Shown here: positions 20,316-31,878 of the stretch, piece after piece | Position numbering within the stretch: position 1 is the first letter of the stretch | Layout of the letters: the number at the start of each line of letters is the position of its first letter | From: Thinopyrum elongatum | Taxonomy: Eukaryota; Streptophyta; Magnoliopsida; Poales; Poaceae | DNA: 64,000 nucleotides | Direction of reading: 5' to 3' | NCBI GenBank assembly: GCA_011799875.1 | Contig: CM022298.1 | Span: 496,971,180 to 497,035,179 of the forward strand | Program-made: the position numbers and the translations under genes | The notes under the pieces: generated by a model | The model's input: only the letters and a program-made list of their open reading frames with translations | What the model was told of the DNA's origin: nothing | Databases searched by the model: none

Positions 20316-20879
20316 TTAGTCACGTTATACCAATCAAATCATTCTCTTTCAGTGTACAGTGTAGGAAGCATGCTTCACTGGACAGTCCTTATATTGCCAG
20401 TTTTGCTAACAATAATCATGAACTATTCCTGCTTAATAGATTTAAATTACAAGATAGCAAGGCATGTACTACTAGATATAGATACTACTATAGGATGAAC
20501 AATGCAAATCCATTGCTGGACTTGCACGTCCAAGCGATATAGGATGTCCAATAAAAAATTTGACTGGAATAAACTTTTGGCTCGCTGAACTTTTGAGACA
20601 TAAGTTACAAATTGTATAGTTTGGTAATATATAGAAGAGAAATGAACATTTGGCTTGCTGAACTTGGTGTTTCTTTTTGCAGCATGATGATTTCAGAAGT
20701 ACAGTCAAATGGAAGGCTGGAGGAAGATTTTTGAAATGGCAAAGGCGTCAGTAAGGACATGAGACAAGAGGTAATTTTTTTTATGTGTTGCCCTCTGCTA
20801 TTAGACTGTACTATTGAAATTGAGCAGCAAAAATTCAAGTTGATAATGCATTGATATATCCCTCATGTGTTAATTTGTT

Positions 20880-21070
20880 AGTGATGACAGTGGAAAATGT
20901 ACGAATATGCATCCTTCACAGTAAAAAGGTAAAACAGTTCTTTCTTTTTTTTTGTTTTGCTCTGGATATATATGATAATTGGTCATATATATGCAGGTCT
21001 GACTTGTTTCTTCAAAGGGGACAAAGTTGTCCTCTTCATAATAGTCAAGGACACAACTGCCAGCTTGACA
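20880..21070 (+). other. Possible captured Sm-protein gene fragment (H1)
   Basis: Two exon-like pieces: one reading MTVENVR before a GTAAAA donor near 20929, the second after ATGCAG at 20997 reading LFLQ(R)GDKVVLFII. Order and motifs recall the C-terminal half of spliceosomal SmD2 (VLENVRE...FLRGDSVIIVL). In H1 an extra A shifts the frame of the second piece; the H2 copy (30490-30690) is in frame. The similarity is short and the assignment weak. Confidence 0.25.
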
Positions 21071-21562
21071 TATTTTGGTTTAACTATCTCTTTTGTTTGT
21101 TGCCTTCATTGTTATTACTTTTGTCATATATCTTATTTCTTAAAGTCTTCCTCCAAAGTTTTGTTTTGGATATGCGCATTTCATATTAGTGAAGACGTGC
21201 ATTGGCATATGATCCTAATTTTAGAAGAAGCTTCGAGTAATTAGCTCTATTTTATACAACTGACAAGTAAGGAGAAAAGGCTATTGATGGAATCAATTTT
21301 TTTCCTTGTTTCCTGATATTCAGTAACCTTATACGACTGACAAGTAATTAGCTATTTGTGAGTGAGTTTGCCTGCATCGCTATCTTTACTACTTATAAAA
21401 GAGAAACCATTTTCTTTCTTAGAAGTTAAAAAGCACAGTAAACATGGCACATGAAGGAGCCAAAATAATAAAAAATATCCAAAAATTGGATGTAGACTCC
21501 TAGCAAGCTCTCCTTTGTTACTTTCATATTTTATATCTATGGGTCACATGGAGGTGCTCTTA

Positions 21563-22714
21563 GAGCATCTACAGCCGGGCGCCTTAAACCGCCTCATACG
21601 CCCGGGTGGGCCGCCCGGTCACTGACCGGTCACGTTTCGCCTCAAATGGGCCTCAAACGCCCGGGCTGACCGACACCCCCCATATCCAGCCCAAATATGG
21701 GGCGGATATGGGGGCGTCCGGGCGCGCCCACCACGTCGGATCCGGCCCATGCTGGCCCACCTGCTCGCCGGAGCAAACCCTAGCCACTTCACTCCACTCC
21801 CCTCCACCACCCGAGCTCACCTCCGATGGTTTTTGGACTTCTCCGCCATGGCAGGCAGCGGATCGGACTCTGACCAGTCCGGATCGGTCGACTGGGGTGT
21901 CATCCCGTGTGGGTTGGAGGAGGCAATGGCAGTCCGCATTGCACGCTGCCGCTCCCGGGAGGACAGTGCCCGGCCGATGGACAAATCAGTCCGCCACGAC
22001 GCCATAGCGTCGGCTCACCGGGCGCTCGGGTCCTCTGGTGCTGGATCCTCGCGGTCCCGGCAGCCGGAACGCCTCTCTTTCCCCATCATCGGTCGGGCAG
22101 ACTATGAGTCCCATCGGGAACGGGCGGCTCGTCGTGGGAAGGGGAGGATAAGGGCTGCCGAGGCACGTATCGCGATGAAAATGGCGGCGGTGGAGACGGC
22201 TGATGCGGTGGCGCGGGCGGCCGCAGAGAAGGAAGCCATCAGTGCCCGCATTGTGAAGAAACGGCAGTGGAGAAACACGTGCGCCCTCTCCCGAGATCAG
22301 AATTGGGCGGCCCGTGCCATGGCCGGACTACCACCAAAGGAGGAGCAGGAGGACAGCTCTGGCAACGAGCAGATCCGGCTCGATCTGTACTGCGTCTTTG
22401 GCCGGTACTTCCGCGAGAAGGACGTCAAGGGCGTGGGGAAGGGCAAGGGCAACCGTGGATGAACTCCACCATAGCCAAACATGCCAAATTTTGGTAGTCC
22501 GATGGCATGTTTAGTTAGTAGTGATGGAGTAGCCAAACAATGTGTGTGCATTGAGTAGTAGCATGAGTTTGTATGGATTTGAGATATGGTAATTGAGGTG
22601 TCCGGAGGTGGATTACATTATTTGAGGGGTGCTCGGTCAGTGCCTGCGGACACGCCCGAGCGCGTCCGCGGGCGTTTGAGGGGCCGGATTTGCCAAGTCC
22701 GGCTGTAGATGCTC
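21563..22714 (+). mobile_element. Harbinger-type DNA element, copy 1 (1152 bp)
   Basis: Terminal inverted repeats GAGCATCTACAGCCGG at the left and its reverse complement at the right, flanked by TTA (21560-21562 and 22715-22717), which defines a PIF/Harbinger element. It is GC-rich against an AT-rich host and encodes one ORF but no DDE transposase, so it is non-autonomous. The H2 counterpart (31173-62521) is split by two LTR retrotransposons. Confidence 0.85.
21848..22462 (+). CDS. Hypothetical 204-residue protein of the Harbinger element
   Basis: ATG in a good plant context (CCGCCATGG) starts an intact frame to TGA at 22462. The protein begins MAGSGSDSDQSGS, is Ala/Arg/Glu-rich, has a long probable helix (about residues 95-160, EARIAMKMAAVETADAVARA) and a short aromatic stretch near the end (YCVFGRYFREKD). 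I recognise no domain; it is not a transposase. It could be the relic of the DNA-binding ORF of a Harbinger element or an accidental frame. In the H2 copy one extra G after HRALG (near 31682) breaks the frame. Confidence 0.5.
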   Translation: MAGSGSDSDQSGSVDWGVIPCGLEEAMAVRIARCRSREDSARPMDKSVRHDAIASAHRALGSSGAGSSRSRQPERLSFPIIGRADYESHRERAARRGKGRIRAAEARIAMKMAAVETADAVARAAAEKEAISARIVKKRQWRNTCALSRDQNWAARAMAGLPPKEEQEDSSGNEQIRLDLYCVFGRYFREKDVKGVGKGKGNRG

Positions 22715-22717
22715 TTA

Positions 22718-23320
22718 GGTGTATGTACTGCTGGGTATCCTTGCCTTTCTTCCTGGTTCTGTATTGAGATTTATATGCAACCGGTTCATCTCTCAATATG
22801 AACATGACCCCTCCTGAAAGAACAGTGGCCAATTGCATTGTCTTCTAGAATGTAATTATGCACCATGTAGTACTAGCATATGACGTATGTATAAGTTGTA
22901 GACCATGGTAGAAGGCATTATGAATTAAAATTACAAGTGTGAGTAATCTCACTTGAATATATTGCCATCCATTCCACATATTTCTACTCACTTTTTTGTT
23001 CGGCACAGTTGAATTGTCACAGCCGAAAATGCATATGATTTTATTTTGTATGCTCACCCTAGATGCTACCACACAATTAGAGCTTATAATTACCGGTTCT
23101 TTTAGAATTAAATGGAAGTACATACTTATTTCAGTTTCTAAGCAAATATTTGACAGATTCCCCTTCAATCCGAAGCATAGGAAATGGAAAGTTTACCAAG
23201 AGTCCGTAGGAGAAATCTACATGTCATCAAGGGGACGACCTACGGTACGGGACACCGAAGAGTGTAAATTGTAGCTCTATTTCGTTCTTAAAACAGATCT
23301 TTTTCTTGGGACCAATTTAT
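22718..23320 (+). other. Conserved Helitron interior with a 92-codon frame
   Basis: Sequence shared with H2 (62525-63130). The frame 22996-23274 (MFGTVELSQPKMHM, ends TEECKL) is open in H1 and stopped by TAG at 62992 in H2. No family recognised; probably captured or random sequence. Confidence 0.3.
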
Positions 23321-24181
23321 GTTGTATACTAAAATCGTGTTGTATACTACAATCATGTTATCTTAAGAAGAATCAAGCTGAATTAGCTTCTCCAGTGACG
23401 CAGTATGTTTAACAATGGGGGTTTGATATGATTAATTAGTAGATTTGATGTTCATCGTTTACAACTTATTAGAGACCAAATGGATGAAACATCATATTAT
23501 TATTTTTATGTGGTAACGTGATGTGCTCACTTTTAAAAATACATCCCAAGTGACATCACAAACATTGTGCGTCCATTTAAAATATATATGTTTTTAACAT
23601 TATTATTTATCTAATAGGCAAAATTTTCAGAATGTTCATTCATGTTACTTATATAATACTTCTCAGAACATTTTATTTTTTCCTATCAAATAATTATGTT
23701 TAGCTTCAATGCATGTTTTGGGTTTACCATTAGGATTATGTCATCCAGTTTGTTGGGGAATATTTGTGGTTCACGAAGCATAGTTAAATGGGCACATGAT
23801 CTGTGTAGTCCAAGTGTGATATAGACATGATGTTGTTCCGTAATTTTATGCTATGTTAGAATATCTTTATTTAACGTGAAAATGGCTATTTTTTTTAAGG
23901 CTAAACTGAACAACCGAATATCTCTTGTTTACCTTGGTACCATATTATCTTTAGATATCATTTTTGTGGTGTACTATAATACTTGCAAAGTGGAAATGTT
24001 TCGACATTTGCCGAGCTAAGATACTGGTTAATCGAAAAATTAACCAGTTAATAGAAGAAGCAACATATGTGAAAGCTTGACCACTTTGTAGGGTTTTGAG
24101 CCCTCGACATGTTGAACGGGCGAGGCTCCCCTGACGTACTGCAGGGTGCAGTTGGCCCACTCACTGGTGGGCTCGGCAGTA
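23321..24181. other. 861-bp block present in H1, deleted from H2
   Basis: Bounded by the triplet GTT on both sides (23321-23323 and 24182-24184), while H2 has a single GTT at the join near 63129. That is the pattern of a microhomology deletion in H2. The block is AT-rich with no gene and holds the left arm of an inverted repeat. Confidence 0.65.
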
Positions 24182-24256
24182 GTTTGGCCCACATATCAAT
24201 GTCCCAACTGCACCCTACAGTACATTAGGGGAGCTGAGTCGATGTTGATCATGTGA
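24106..24256. repeat. Imperfect inverted repeat near the Helitron 3' end
   Basis: Left arm 24106-24160 and right arm 24201-24256 are near reverse complements: CCAACTGCACCCTACAGTAC pairs with GTACTGCAGGGTGCAGTTGG, with ATGTTGA/TCAACAT-like outer parts. The loop is about 40 bp. In H2 the left arm is deleted. Confidence 0.65.
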
Positions 24257-24348
24257 TATCTACTTACCCAAGTGATTTTTTTAGCTCAAACCAAAAAATA
24301 GAGACACACATTTTCTACGGATATATGTGCGTTGCACGTGCACGTTTA

Positions 24349-24352
24349 CTAG
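24349..24352 (+). other. Helitron 3' terminus CTAG (H1)
   Basis: CTAG followed by T, preceded by GTGCGTTGCACGTGCACGTTTA, which can form a short stem. In H2 the corresponding tetranucleotide is GTAG (63296-63299). Confidence 0.6.
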
Positions 24353-24916
24353 TTTTATAAATTCGCAAACATTTCTAAAAAATACAATTTCATAAAGCAT
24401 TGCATTTCTTCAAATCTATTGAATGAATAGGAATTCTTTTATAAAAAGTTGTGCAAAACCAATAACAGGCCGGACCAGAATCTGTCAAATAAAAATAGCA
24501 GGGCATCTAACTAATAAAAATAAATATTCGTAAAAAAATTAATAAAAAATAATATCCTCAAAAAAATATATAATGGATCGGAGCAACGATTCAGAACTAC
24601 GGCTGCTAACCGAGATATCTAAGGGCAATTCCAACGGGGGGCGCTTACGTAGACGCTTATAGAGAAAAAATAAATTTTATTAAATTAGAAAACACCTAAG
24701 GACTTTACCTTCCAACGCTAGACGCTAACAACGGGTGCTACTTGATCATTAATTAAACAGCCAAGTCACCTCTTGTGGGGGAGAAAAGGAACAAGCGGTC
24801 GATGTCCGTCTTTGTGCCCATGTAGCGCCCGACACCAGGATTTCAAGGCTCAACTACGGATCAACGGGGAAATTGCTAGGAAATCGTCTCCCATTGGAGA
24901 TGGTCTAACTATCTTA
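24353..24916. repeat. Segment A copy 2, immediately right of H1
   Basis: Begins exactly after CTAG with TTTTATAAATTCGC and matches H1 internal sequence from 19767, through the MITE and about 8 bp beyond it (CTAACTATCT). The internal copies are preceded by ATACA, so the breakpoint is A|T, the Helitron target dinucleotide. Confidence 0.8.
24623..24905. mobile_element. Harbinger-type MITE copy 2 (283 bp)
   Basis: Same termini as copy 1 and TAA on both sides (24620-24622, 24906-24908). A deletion near the right end removed about 20 bp (the GATCATGTGCCTCTTCTAG part). Confidence 0.7.
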
Positions 24917-25562
24917 TCTATGCCATTGTAGCGATTGACCGATAAACCGAGTGCCAGATTCGGTATCATACAAGCAGGAGCAAAATTTCCAACGACGTGC
25001 CATCGGACGCCCGCACCAGCTGCTGTCAACACCTGTGGCTGTTAGGGATGCATTGGGCGCCTGACATCCACCCTAGTCTCCTCTAGGCGCAAAACTCAGT
25101 ATGCTTTAGATACGCTTCGCACAGTCGCGCGACCCCTACTGGACTAGCCCATTGCAGCCAGCATCCCATGCAGCGAACAACGCATTGTAGCGAGCCGGTT
25201 CGTTCTAGCGAACTTGTCACTGCAGCAACTTGTGCAATATAGGGACATGGTATACTGTATCAAATCAATATTTTGTTATTTTTAAAACTTGAAAATTATT
25301 TGACTTTTCTGTATATTTTCAAAATTCCAAAAGAATTAGAAACGCGAACATCTTTGAAAATTCCCCAAGTTTTTTTAAATGTGGACATTTTTTTAATTTG
25401 AAACCAAATTTTAGAAGTGAAAACTTTTGAAATTCCAAACATTTTTTGGAAAAACAATAAATAAATAAATTTGTGAACAAAATTTTAAAAGATAACATTT
25501 TTTGAAATTATGAACAAATTTTGAAAATGAGAACGTTTTTGAATTCTATAAATTTTGAATTT
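24917..25562. other. Intergenic sequence between the Helitron copies
   Basis: No gene. 24917-25250 is mixed-composition sequence; 25250-25562 is AT-rich with repeated AATTTTGAAA and AACATTTTTTGGAA motifs of the kind common in degenerate grass repeats. Confidence 0.5.
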
Positions 25563-25735
25563 GTAGTGCTAGACGATGATAGTCGGATGGGGGTTGATAG
25601 AAACTTAGAACTATGGAGACAAACTTTGGAATCGAAAGGTGTTAGACTTAGTAAAACTACAACTAAGTGCATGAGGTACAGTTTTAGTACACGTAGGTAC
25701 GAGAGGAGATGATTAGCCTTAATGGGAAGGTGGTA
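25563..25735 (+). pseudogene. LINE reverse transcriptase fragment
   Basis: About 50 codons ([40 protein letters not shown]) correspond to the region after the catalytic motif of plant LINE reverse transcriptases ([34 protein letters not shown]). The YADD catalytic box is missing at the left, and the fragment stops where H2 begins. Inactive. Confidence 0.8.
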
Positions 25736-27240
25736 CACTACTGTATTATACCGCCTAAGCTAGAGGCTCCCTACTTTCTTTCAAAAAAATTCAAGTGCAC
25801 TGTGAAATTGACATGTGGCAATTAGTGAATAGTGTATATAAATAGTACCCTGGCCAATAGTAATTTTATTTATATTAATTAAATATGAATAGTAATCCCA
25901 CATGAATAGTCTGTAGCCAAACACTAAGCGTATATAAACAATACTTCGGGTGAACAGTGTGCTGCATGAACAATTTTTTTTAGCATAATGCAAAAGCACT
26001 TAACAAAAATGGTGCGAATAGTAATTATTTATGAACAATTTGCGTGTTAACGGTATTTCATATGAAGAGAATTTTTGAAAATAAAAATACAAGCATTTTG
26101 GTAAAAAAAAACCTGAAATTTTCACACATCAAAGACAAGAGACCTTTGTACAAATTTTAACGATGAGATTACATCCGAGAAGCTCAGTAAAAAAATCAGG
26201 GCTCAAATTAGCTTCCGCTTTTTCCTTTCCTCCTTTTTTCACCCCTCAGTGATTTATGTTAGAACGACACATGTTTATTCAGATTGCCACAATTTAAATA
26301 AATCTTCACAAACTCTTCTCTTTTTTTCTAGCCTCATCCTCGCACTTGATTTCTCTTTTTTTGAATTTTTTTAGGCTTCGAGAATTCAACACGTGTTCAG
26401 GCAGTGGACAGTGCGCAATAATAATATATTTTTTCTTAATCATTAATCTACCCTAATTGTGAGAAAGCACAAATGAAACTGCATATATTTGCAATACTTG
26501 ATTTTCACGATAAAGCAATAGTTCAGTTAAATATAAAACAATATTAAAGCGGCTAAGGTAGCCTTCACCTGGTGCGTTTGAAGTGTTGCATGTTGATGCT
26601 TTCCTGTTTGACGCATGTCTTCGATTTTTTGGCTAGTTTATTCTTAGTTTTGTGAGTTTTTTTAAAGGCCGATCTGACTAGTCCGCTTTTTGCGTGTGCA
26701 TTGTGTTACTGCGTCGTGTGATCATGCCTCATTGCAAACCATGTGTGCCATCAATAGGATTGTGGGTGCCATCGGTTACTGCCACATATATTTGTTTTAG
26801 CGGTGATTTACGTGGTGTTGTGAAACCAATCTGCTGAGGGGCTTAAGCGTCGCTTCATGAAACAACACGAACCTTCTTCTCTCCCATTTCCCTCACCCCT
26901 TCCTCCCTCTCGGCTTATGGCAAGGCGGTTGCAGCATGGCAGCATCTTCCGCGTACTCAAACAACAGCACCCTGTCCTCCCCCTCGCGCGCTACGGGAGC
27001 TAATAGCCTACCAGACACGGATTTAGCGCCGCCCGTCCTCCTTCACTATGATGCCACCGCCCAGCGCTGATGGGAGGCCGCTGTCTTAAGTTCATACCGG
27101 CCTTTTTGTGGGTGAAAGATGGCCTAGCTCGACCATACGAAGGAAAGCCGCCCCCAGCTCTATGAGGGTCGTCTCGGCGGCATGTTGCCGGAGATGGGAT
27201 GGTCGATGGGCAGGCCGCCACGAGTGGGCTACTCCATAGG

Positions 27241-27420
27241 TCGGCCAACATAATCCAATTCCTGGCCATGCATATTGTCGAGAAGGCCAACTTCGGCCAT
27301 CCTGGGATGTCCATGGGCCACATCCTCTACAACGAAGTCATGAGGTACTCCAAGAATATGCAGTGAATCAACCACAATCGCTTCATTCTATTCGCTGACC
27401 ACAACTACATGCTTCTCTAG
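27241..27420 (+). pseudogene. Captured transketolase gene fragment (H2)
   Basis: Same 60-codon fragment as at 17646-17825, with the same internal deletion, TGA after KNMQ and terminal TAG, and a few substitutions (for example NSGHPG to NFGHPG). Shared lesions show the capture and decay preceded the duplication. Confidence 0.8.
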
Positions 27421-28801
27421 ATATAAGTAATACTCAAAAGAAATTAAGTTCTGTAGTTGAGATAATGCTATTTTTCCTTATGTTTCGACCAGTTTGTCAC
27501 CATGAAACTACCAGTCTTAAAAGGAGTAAGCAAAAAAGAGTACCAAGGAAAAAATGATACAACCATATGCTTATTTGACAGGGATGCAATGCACATGAAA
27601 AAACCCAAGCAGAAGATCAAGTTAGTTTTTGATCTGTGCATTACAAGTTATGATTTTTTTCCGCAAATTTCATCTCTTCTACAAATTGCGTTAGTACAAT
27701 TTTAATCATGCCATAATATATATGAAATGAGTAATTTGCAAGAAATACATGGTTTTGCTCTTTATATCCTTCTATATACTAAAAGATGTGATGCGAAACT
27801 TCTGTCTTTGTTCTCATGTAGACAGTTGAGAGTGTCACTTCATTACACTATTATCAGTTATTTAAGTTGTTTCTTTATTGAAATCATCTTTGTTAATGTT
27901 CCCAAGTAACTAACATGGATGTCCTTTGACATGGGATTTGTATTAGATGTTCCCAGTTTAATACAGATTATTTCGAGCAACACTTACATTGAAATATAGT
28001 TTTGCAAAGACATTTGTCTGGAAAATTTATAAGTTTTACTCTTCCCATGAATTTGGAGTCTGAACTTCATCTATTTTAGTTCACCTGATCACCTATGTCA
28101 CCTATGTTTTGAGCTACGAGGCTTAATCACATGGTCTTATGGCAGATCAATCGACATGCTACAGCCTTATTTGCACACACAATGACATGGTACATGGTGA
28201 GCCTCCACATCTACTTACTGCTAAGGTTGTTTTTATCATATGCAGATTCAAAAGTTGTGATACGAACCCAAATGGCGAAGTTTTAAAAAGTTATACTTTG
28301 TGCATGATGGCTCGCCTGTTTCTATGTTTATCTCTTTCAAATATTCTGATTGTTTTGCTTTTAGCATTTTTGATTTGCCACTTACTTTTTAACATTTTTT
28401 ACTAACAATATGCATTTCATTGGAGTTTGATGGTTATTTATGACATATGAACTCTCCATTTTATTACTATTCAAATGATATTTGTCTGTCTAAATTGTTT
28501 GTTACTACCTAATGAATCTACATATATGTGTGCAGACTTGAGTAGGGCCCGAGATAAAAAATTATATTAAATCTAGAGATGATGCATCGTTTGTGCCTTA
28601 GTGTTTTTCACTTTAATTATTATTGTCTTCCGGATTTGTTAGTCACTTCAATTTGACTAGATAGCGTGAATGATGCTTTGTTCCTTATATTCTTCTGTAG
28701 AAATTTTATCTTGTGTATAATATGGATTTTCTATTAACTATTTTATCCTCATAAGATGCTTTGTGGGTTAACTTTGCTCATTGCTATGTACCATATGAGA
28801 T

Positions 28802-29020
28802 TTGTGGCAGAAATTGCCATTGTTTTACTTTACAAGCAAAGGGAAGGGAATCAATCTCAATGTAAGCGCTCGAAATAGAATACGTTTGTGCCTTTTGATG
28901 GGGGGACTACTGCTAGGGCATTATCTTGCAGAAAATGATCATGATGGAACTTCTTATCCACTGATTTATCTGATGGAGTTGAGACACGATATGCTGGATT
29001 TCAAAAGAGATTCAAACTAG
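28802..29020 (+). other. Exon-like segment of unknown origin (H2)
   Basis: Counterpart of 19206-19435; the frame holds GHYLAENDHDGTSYPLIYLM and stops at TAG 29018-29020. Unrecognised. Confidence 0.3.
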
Positions 29021-29338
29021 ATCTTCTATGGGCATGGCGTGCCACCGCGCTTCTGCCTGCTAGTCTTAAGGTATAAGCAGCGGGCAAACATGCAGGGGAC
29101 AGCAACCGTGCGCACCTAGTCCCTCCCCCGCCCCCATCTTTGGCTGGCCTAGTGTAGTTTTCATCACTTTTTGTCGTTGGTTTTATTCTTTTGGTTCAGG
29201 TCAACCCGTGTCTAGTTTTCGTTATCTCTTTGGTTACCTTTTTATTATTAAAATATGTGTTTATTTTTAAATCTATGAACAATTTTTAAAATTATACATG
29301 CATGAACATTTAATAAAAATTCATGATTTTTAAATACA

Positions 29339-29922
29339 TTTTATAAATTCACAAATCTAAAAAATACAATTTCATAAAGCATTGCATTTCTTCAAATCTA
29401 TTGAATGGACAGGAATTGCTTTATAAAAAGCAGTGCAAAACCAATAACAGGTCGGACCAGAATCTGTCAAATAAAAATAGCAGGGCATCTAACTAATAAA
29501 AATAAATATTCGTAAAAAACTAATAAAAAATAATATCCTCAAACAAACTAATAAGAGATAATGGATAGGAGCAACAATTCAGAACTACGGCTGCTAACCG
29601 AGATATCTAAGGGCAATTCCAACAGGAGGCGCTTAAGTAGACGCTTATAGAGAAAAAGTAAATTTTATTAAATTAGAAAACACCTAAGCACTTTACCTTC
29701 CAACGCTAGACGCTAACAACGGGTGCTACTTGATCATTAATTAAACAGCCAAGTCACCTCTTGTGGGGGAGAAAAGGAACAAGCGGTCGATGTCTGTCTT
29801 AGTGCCCATGTAGCGCCCGACACCAGGATTTCAGGGCTCAACTACCGATCGACGGGAAATTGCTAGGAAATTGATCATGTGCCTCTTCTAGCGTCTCCCG
29901 TTGGAGATTCTCTAACTATCTC
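29339..29922. repeat. Segment A copy 3, internal to H2
   Basis: Counterpart of 19767-20315, preceded by ATACA and beginning TTTTATAAATTCACAAATC. Confidence 0.8.
29611..29912. mobile_element. Harbinger-type MITE copy 3 (302 bp)
   Basis: The fullest of the four copies, with both inverted ends and TAA flanks (29608-29610, 29913-29915). Confidence 0.7.
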
Positions 29923-30489
29923 TTTTAGTCTCGTTATACCAATCAAATCATTCTCTTTCAGTGTACAGTGTAGGAAGCATGCTTCACTGGACAGTCCTTA
30001 TATTGACAGTTTTGCTCACAATAATCACGAACTATTCCTGCTTAATAGATTTAAATTACAAGATAGCAAGACATGTACTACTTGACGTAGATATAGACAC
30101 TACTATAGGATGGACAATGCAAATCCATTGTGGACTTGCACGTACAGGCGATATAGGATGTCCAATAAAAAACTTGACTGGAATAAACATTTGCTCGCTG
30201 AACTTTTGAGACATAACTTACAAATTGTATAGTTTGGTAATATATAGAAGAGAAATGAACATTTGGCTTGCTGAACTTGGTGTTTCTTTTTGCAGCATGA
30301 TGATTTCAGAAGTACAGTCAAATGGAAGGCTGGAGGAAGATTTTTGAAATGGCAAAGGCGTCGGTAAGGACATGAGACAAGAGGTAATATTTTTTATGTG
30401 TTGCCCTCTGCTATTAGACTGTACTGTTGAAATTTAGCAGCAAAAATTCAAGTTGATAATGCATTGATATATCCCTCATGTGTTAACTT

Positions 30490-30690
30490 GTTAGTGATGA
30501 CAGTGGAAAATGTACGAATATGCATCCTTCACAGTAAAAAGGTAAAACAGTTCTTTCATTTTGTTTGTTTTGCTCTGGATATATATGACAATTGGTCATA
30601 TATATGCAGGTCTGACTTGTTTCTTCAAGGGGACAAAGTTGTCCTCTTCATAATAGTCAAGGACACAACTGCTAGCTTGACATATTTTGG
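30490..30690 (+). other. Possible captured Sm-protein gene fragment (H2)
   Basis: Counterpart of 20880-21070. Here LFLQGDKVVLFII is in frame after ATGCAG at 30609. Weak similarity to SmD2, as explained there. Confidence 0.25.
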
Positions 30691-31499
30691 TTTAACTATC
30701 TCTTTTGTTTGCTGCCTTCATTGTTATTACTTTTGTCATATATCTTATTTCTTAAAGTCTTCCTTCAAAGTTTTGTGTTGGATATGCGCATTTCATATTA
30801 GTGAAGACGTGCATTGGCCTTTGATCCTAATTTTAGAAGAAGCTCGAGTAATTAGCTCTATTTTATACTACTGACAAGTAAGGAGAAAAGGCTATTGATG
30901 GAATCAGTTTTTTTCTTGTTTCCTGATATTCAGTAGCCTTATACGACTGACAAGTAATTAGCTATTTGTGAGTGAGTTTGCCTGCATCGCTATCTTTACT
31001 ACTTATAAAAGAGCAACCATTTTCTTTCATAGAAGTTAAAAAGCACAGTAAACATGGCACATGAAGGAGCCAAAATAATAATAAATATCAGAAAATTGGA
31101 TGTAGACTCCTAGCAAGCTCTCTTTTGGTACTTTCATATTTTATATCTATGGGTCACATGGAGGTGCTCTTAGAGCATCTACAGCCGGGCGCCTCAAACC
31201 CGCCTCATATGCCCGGGCGGGCCGCCCGGTCACTGACCGGTCATGTTTTTTCGCCCAGACGGACGCCTCAAATGGGCCTCAAACGCCCGGGCTGACCGGC
31301 ACCCCCCATATCCAGCCCAAATATAGGGCGAATATGGGGGCGCCCGGGCGCGCCCACCACGTCGGACCCGGCCCATGCTGGCCCACCCGACCCCCCATAT
31401 ATCCTTGCCCATCCACTCGCCGGAGCAAACCCTAGCCACTTCACTCCACTCCCCTCCGCCACCCGAGCTCACCTCCGACGGTTTTCGGCCTTCTCCACC

Positions 31500-31878
31500 A
31501 TGGCAGGCAGTGGATCGGACTCCGACCAGTCCGGATCGATTGACTGGGGTGTCATCCCGTGTGGGTTGGAGGAGGCAATAGCAGTCCGCATTGCGCTCCG
31601 CCGCTCCCGGGAGGACAACGCCCAGCCGATGGACAGATCCGTCCGTCGCGACGTCATAGCGTCGGCTCACCGGGCGCTCGGGGTCCTCTGGTGCTGGATC
31701 CTCGTGGTCCCGGCAGCCGGAACACCTCTCTTTCCCCATCATCGATCGGGCAGACTATGAGTCCCACCGGGAACCGGCGGCTCGCCGTGGGAAGGAGAGG
31801 ATAAGGGCCGCCAAGGCACAGCCGCGCGGCGGAAATGGCGGCGGCGGAGACGGATGATGCGGTGGCGCGGGCGGCCGC
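31500..31878 (+). pseudogene. Broken ORF of Harbinger copy 2, first part
   Basis: Starts at the same ATG as the copy 1 ORF (MAGSGSDSDQSGSIDWG). A one-base insertion in the G-run after HRALG (about 31682) shifts the frame, and the Athila-type element interrupts the rest at 31879. Remaining pieces are at 48651-48820 (KKRQWRNTRALAREQN) and 62205-62271. Confidence 0.7.
31874..31878. other. Left target duplication of the Athila-type element (GCCGC)
   Basis: The right copy (48646-48650) reads GTCGT; the uninterrupted Harbinger copy 1 reads GCCGC there. The two differences are C-to-T. Confidence 0.7.

Larger units (their letters stand above)
16140..24352 (+). mobile_element. Helitron-like element, copy H1
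   Basis: The 3' end has the Helitron form: a short hairpin-prone stretch (GTGCGTTGCACGTGCAC) followed by CTAG at 24349-24352 and then T. The 5' homology with the second copy begins at about 16140 (CTACTATATTATACC); a proper TC start is not certain. The element carries a transketolase fragment, several exon-like segments bordered by splice-site-like sequence, one MITE (20036-20303) and one Harbinger element (21563-22714). No Rep/helicase is present, so it is non-autonomous. It is about 90 percent or more similar to the copy at 25737-63299 once nested insertions are ignored. Confidence 0.65.
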
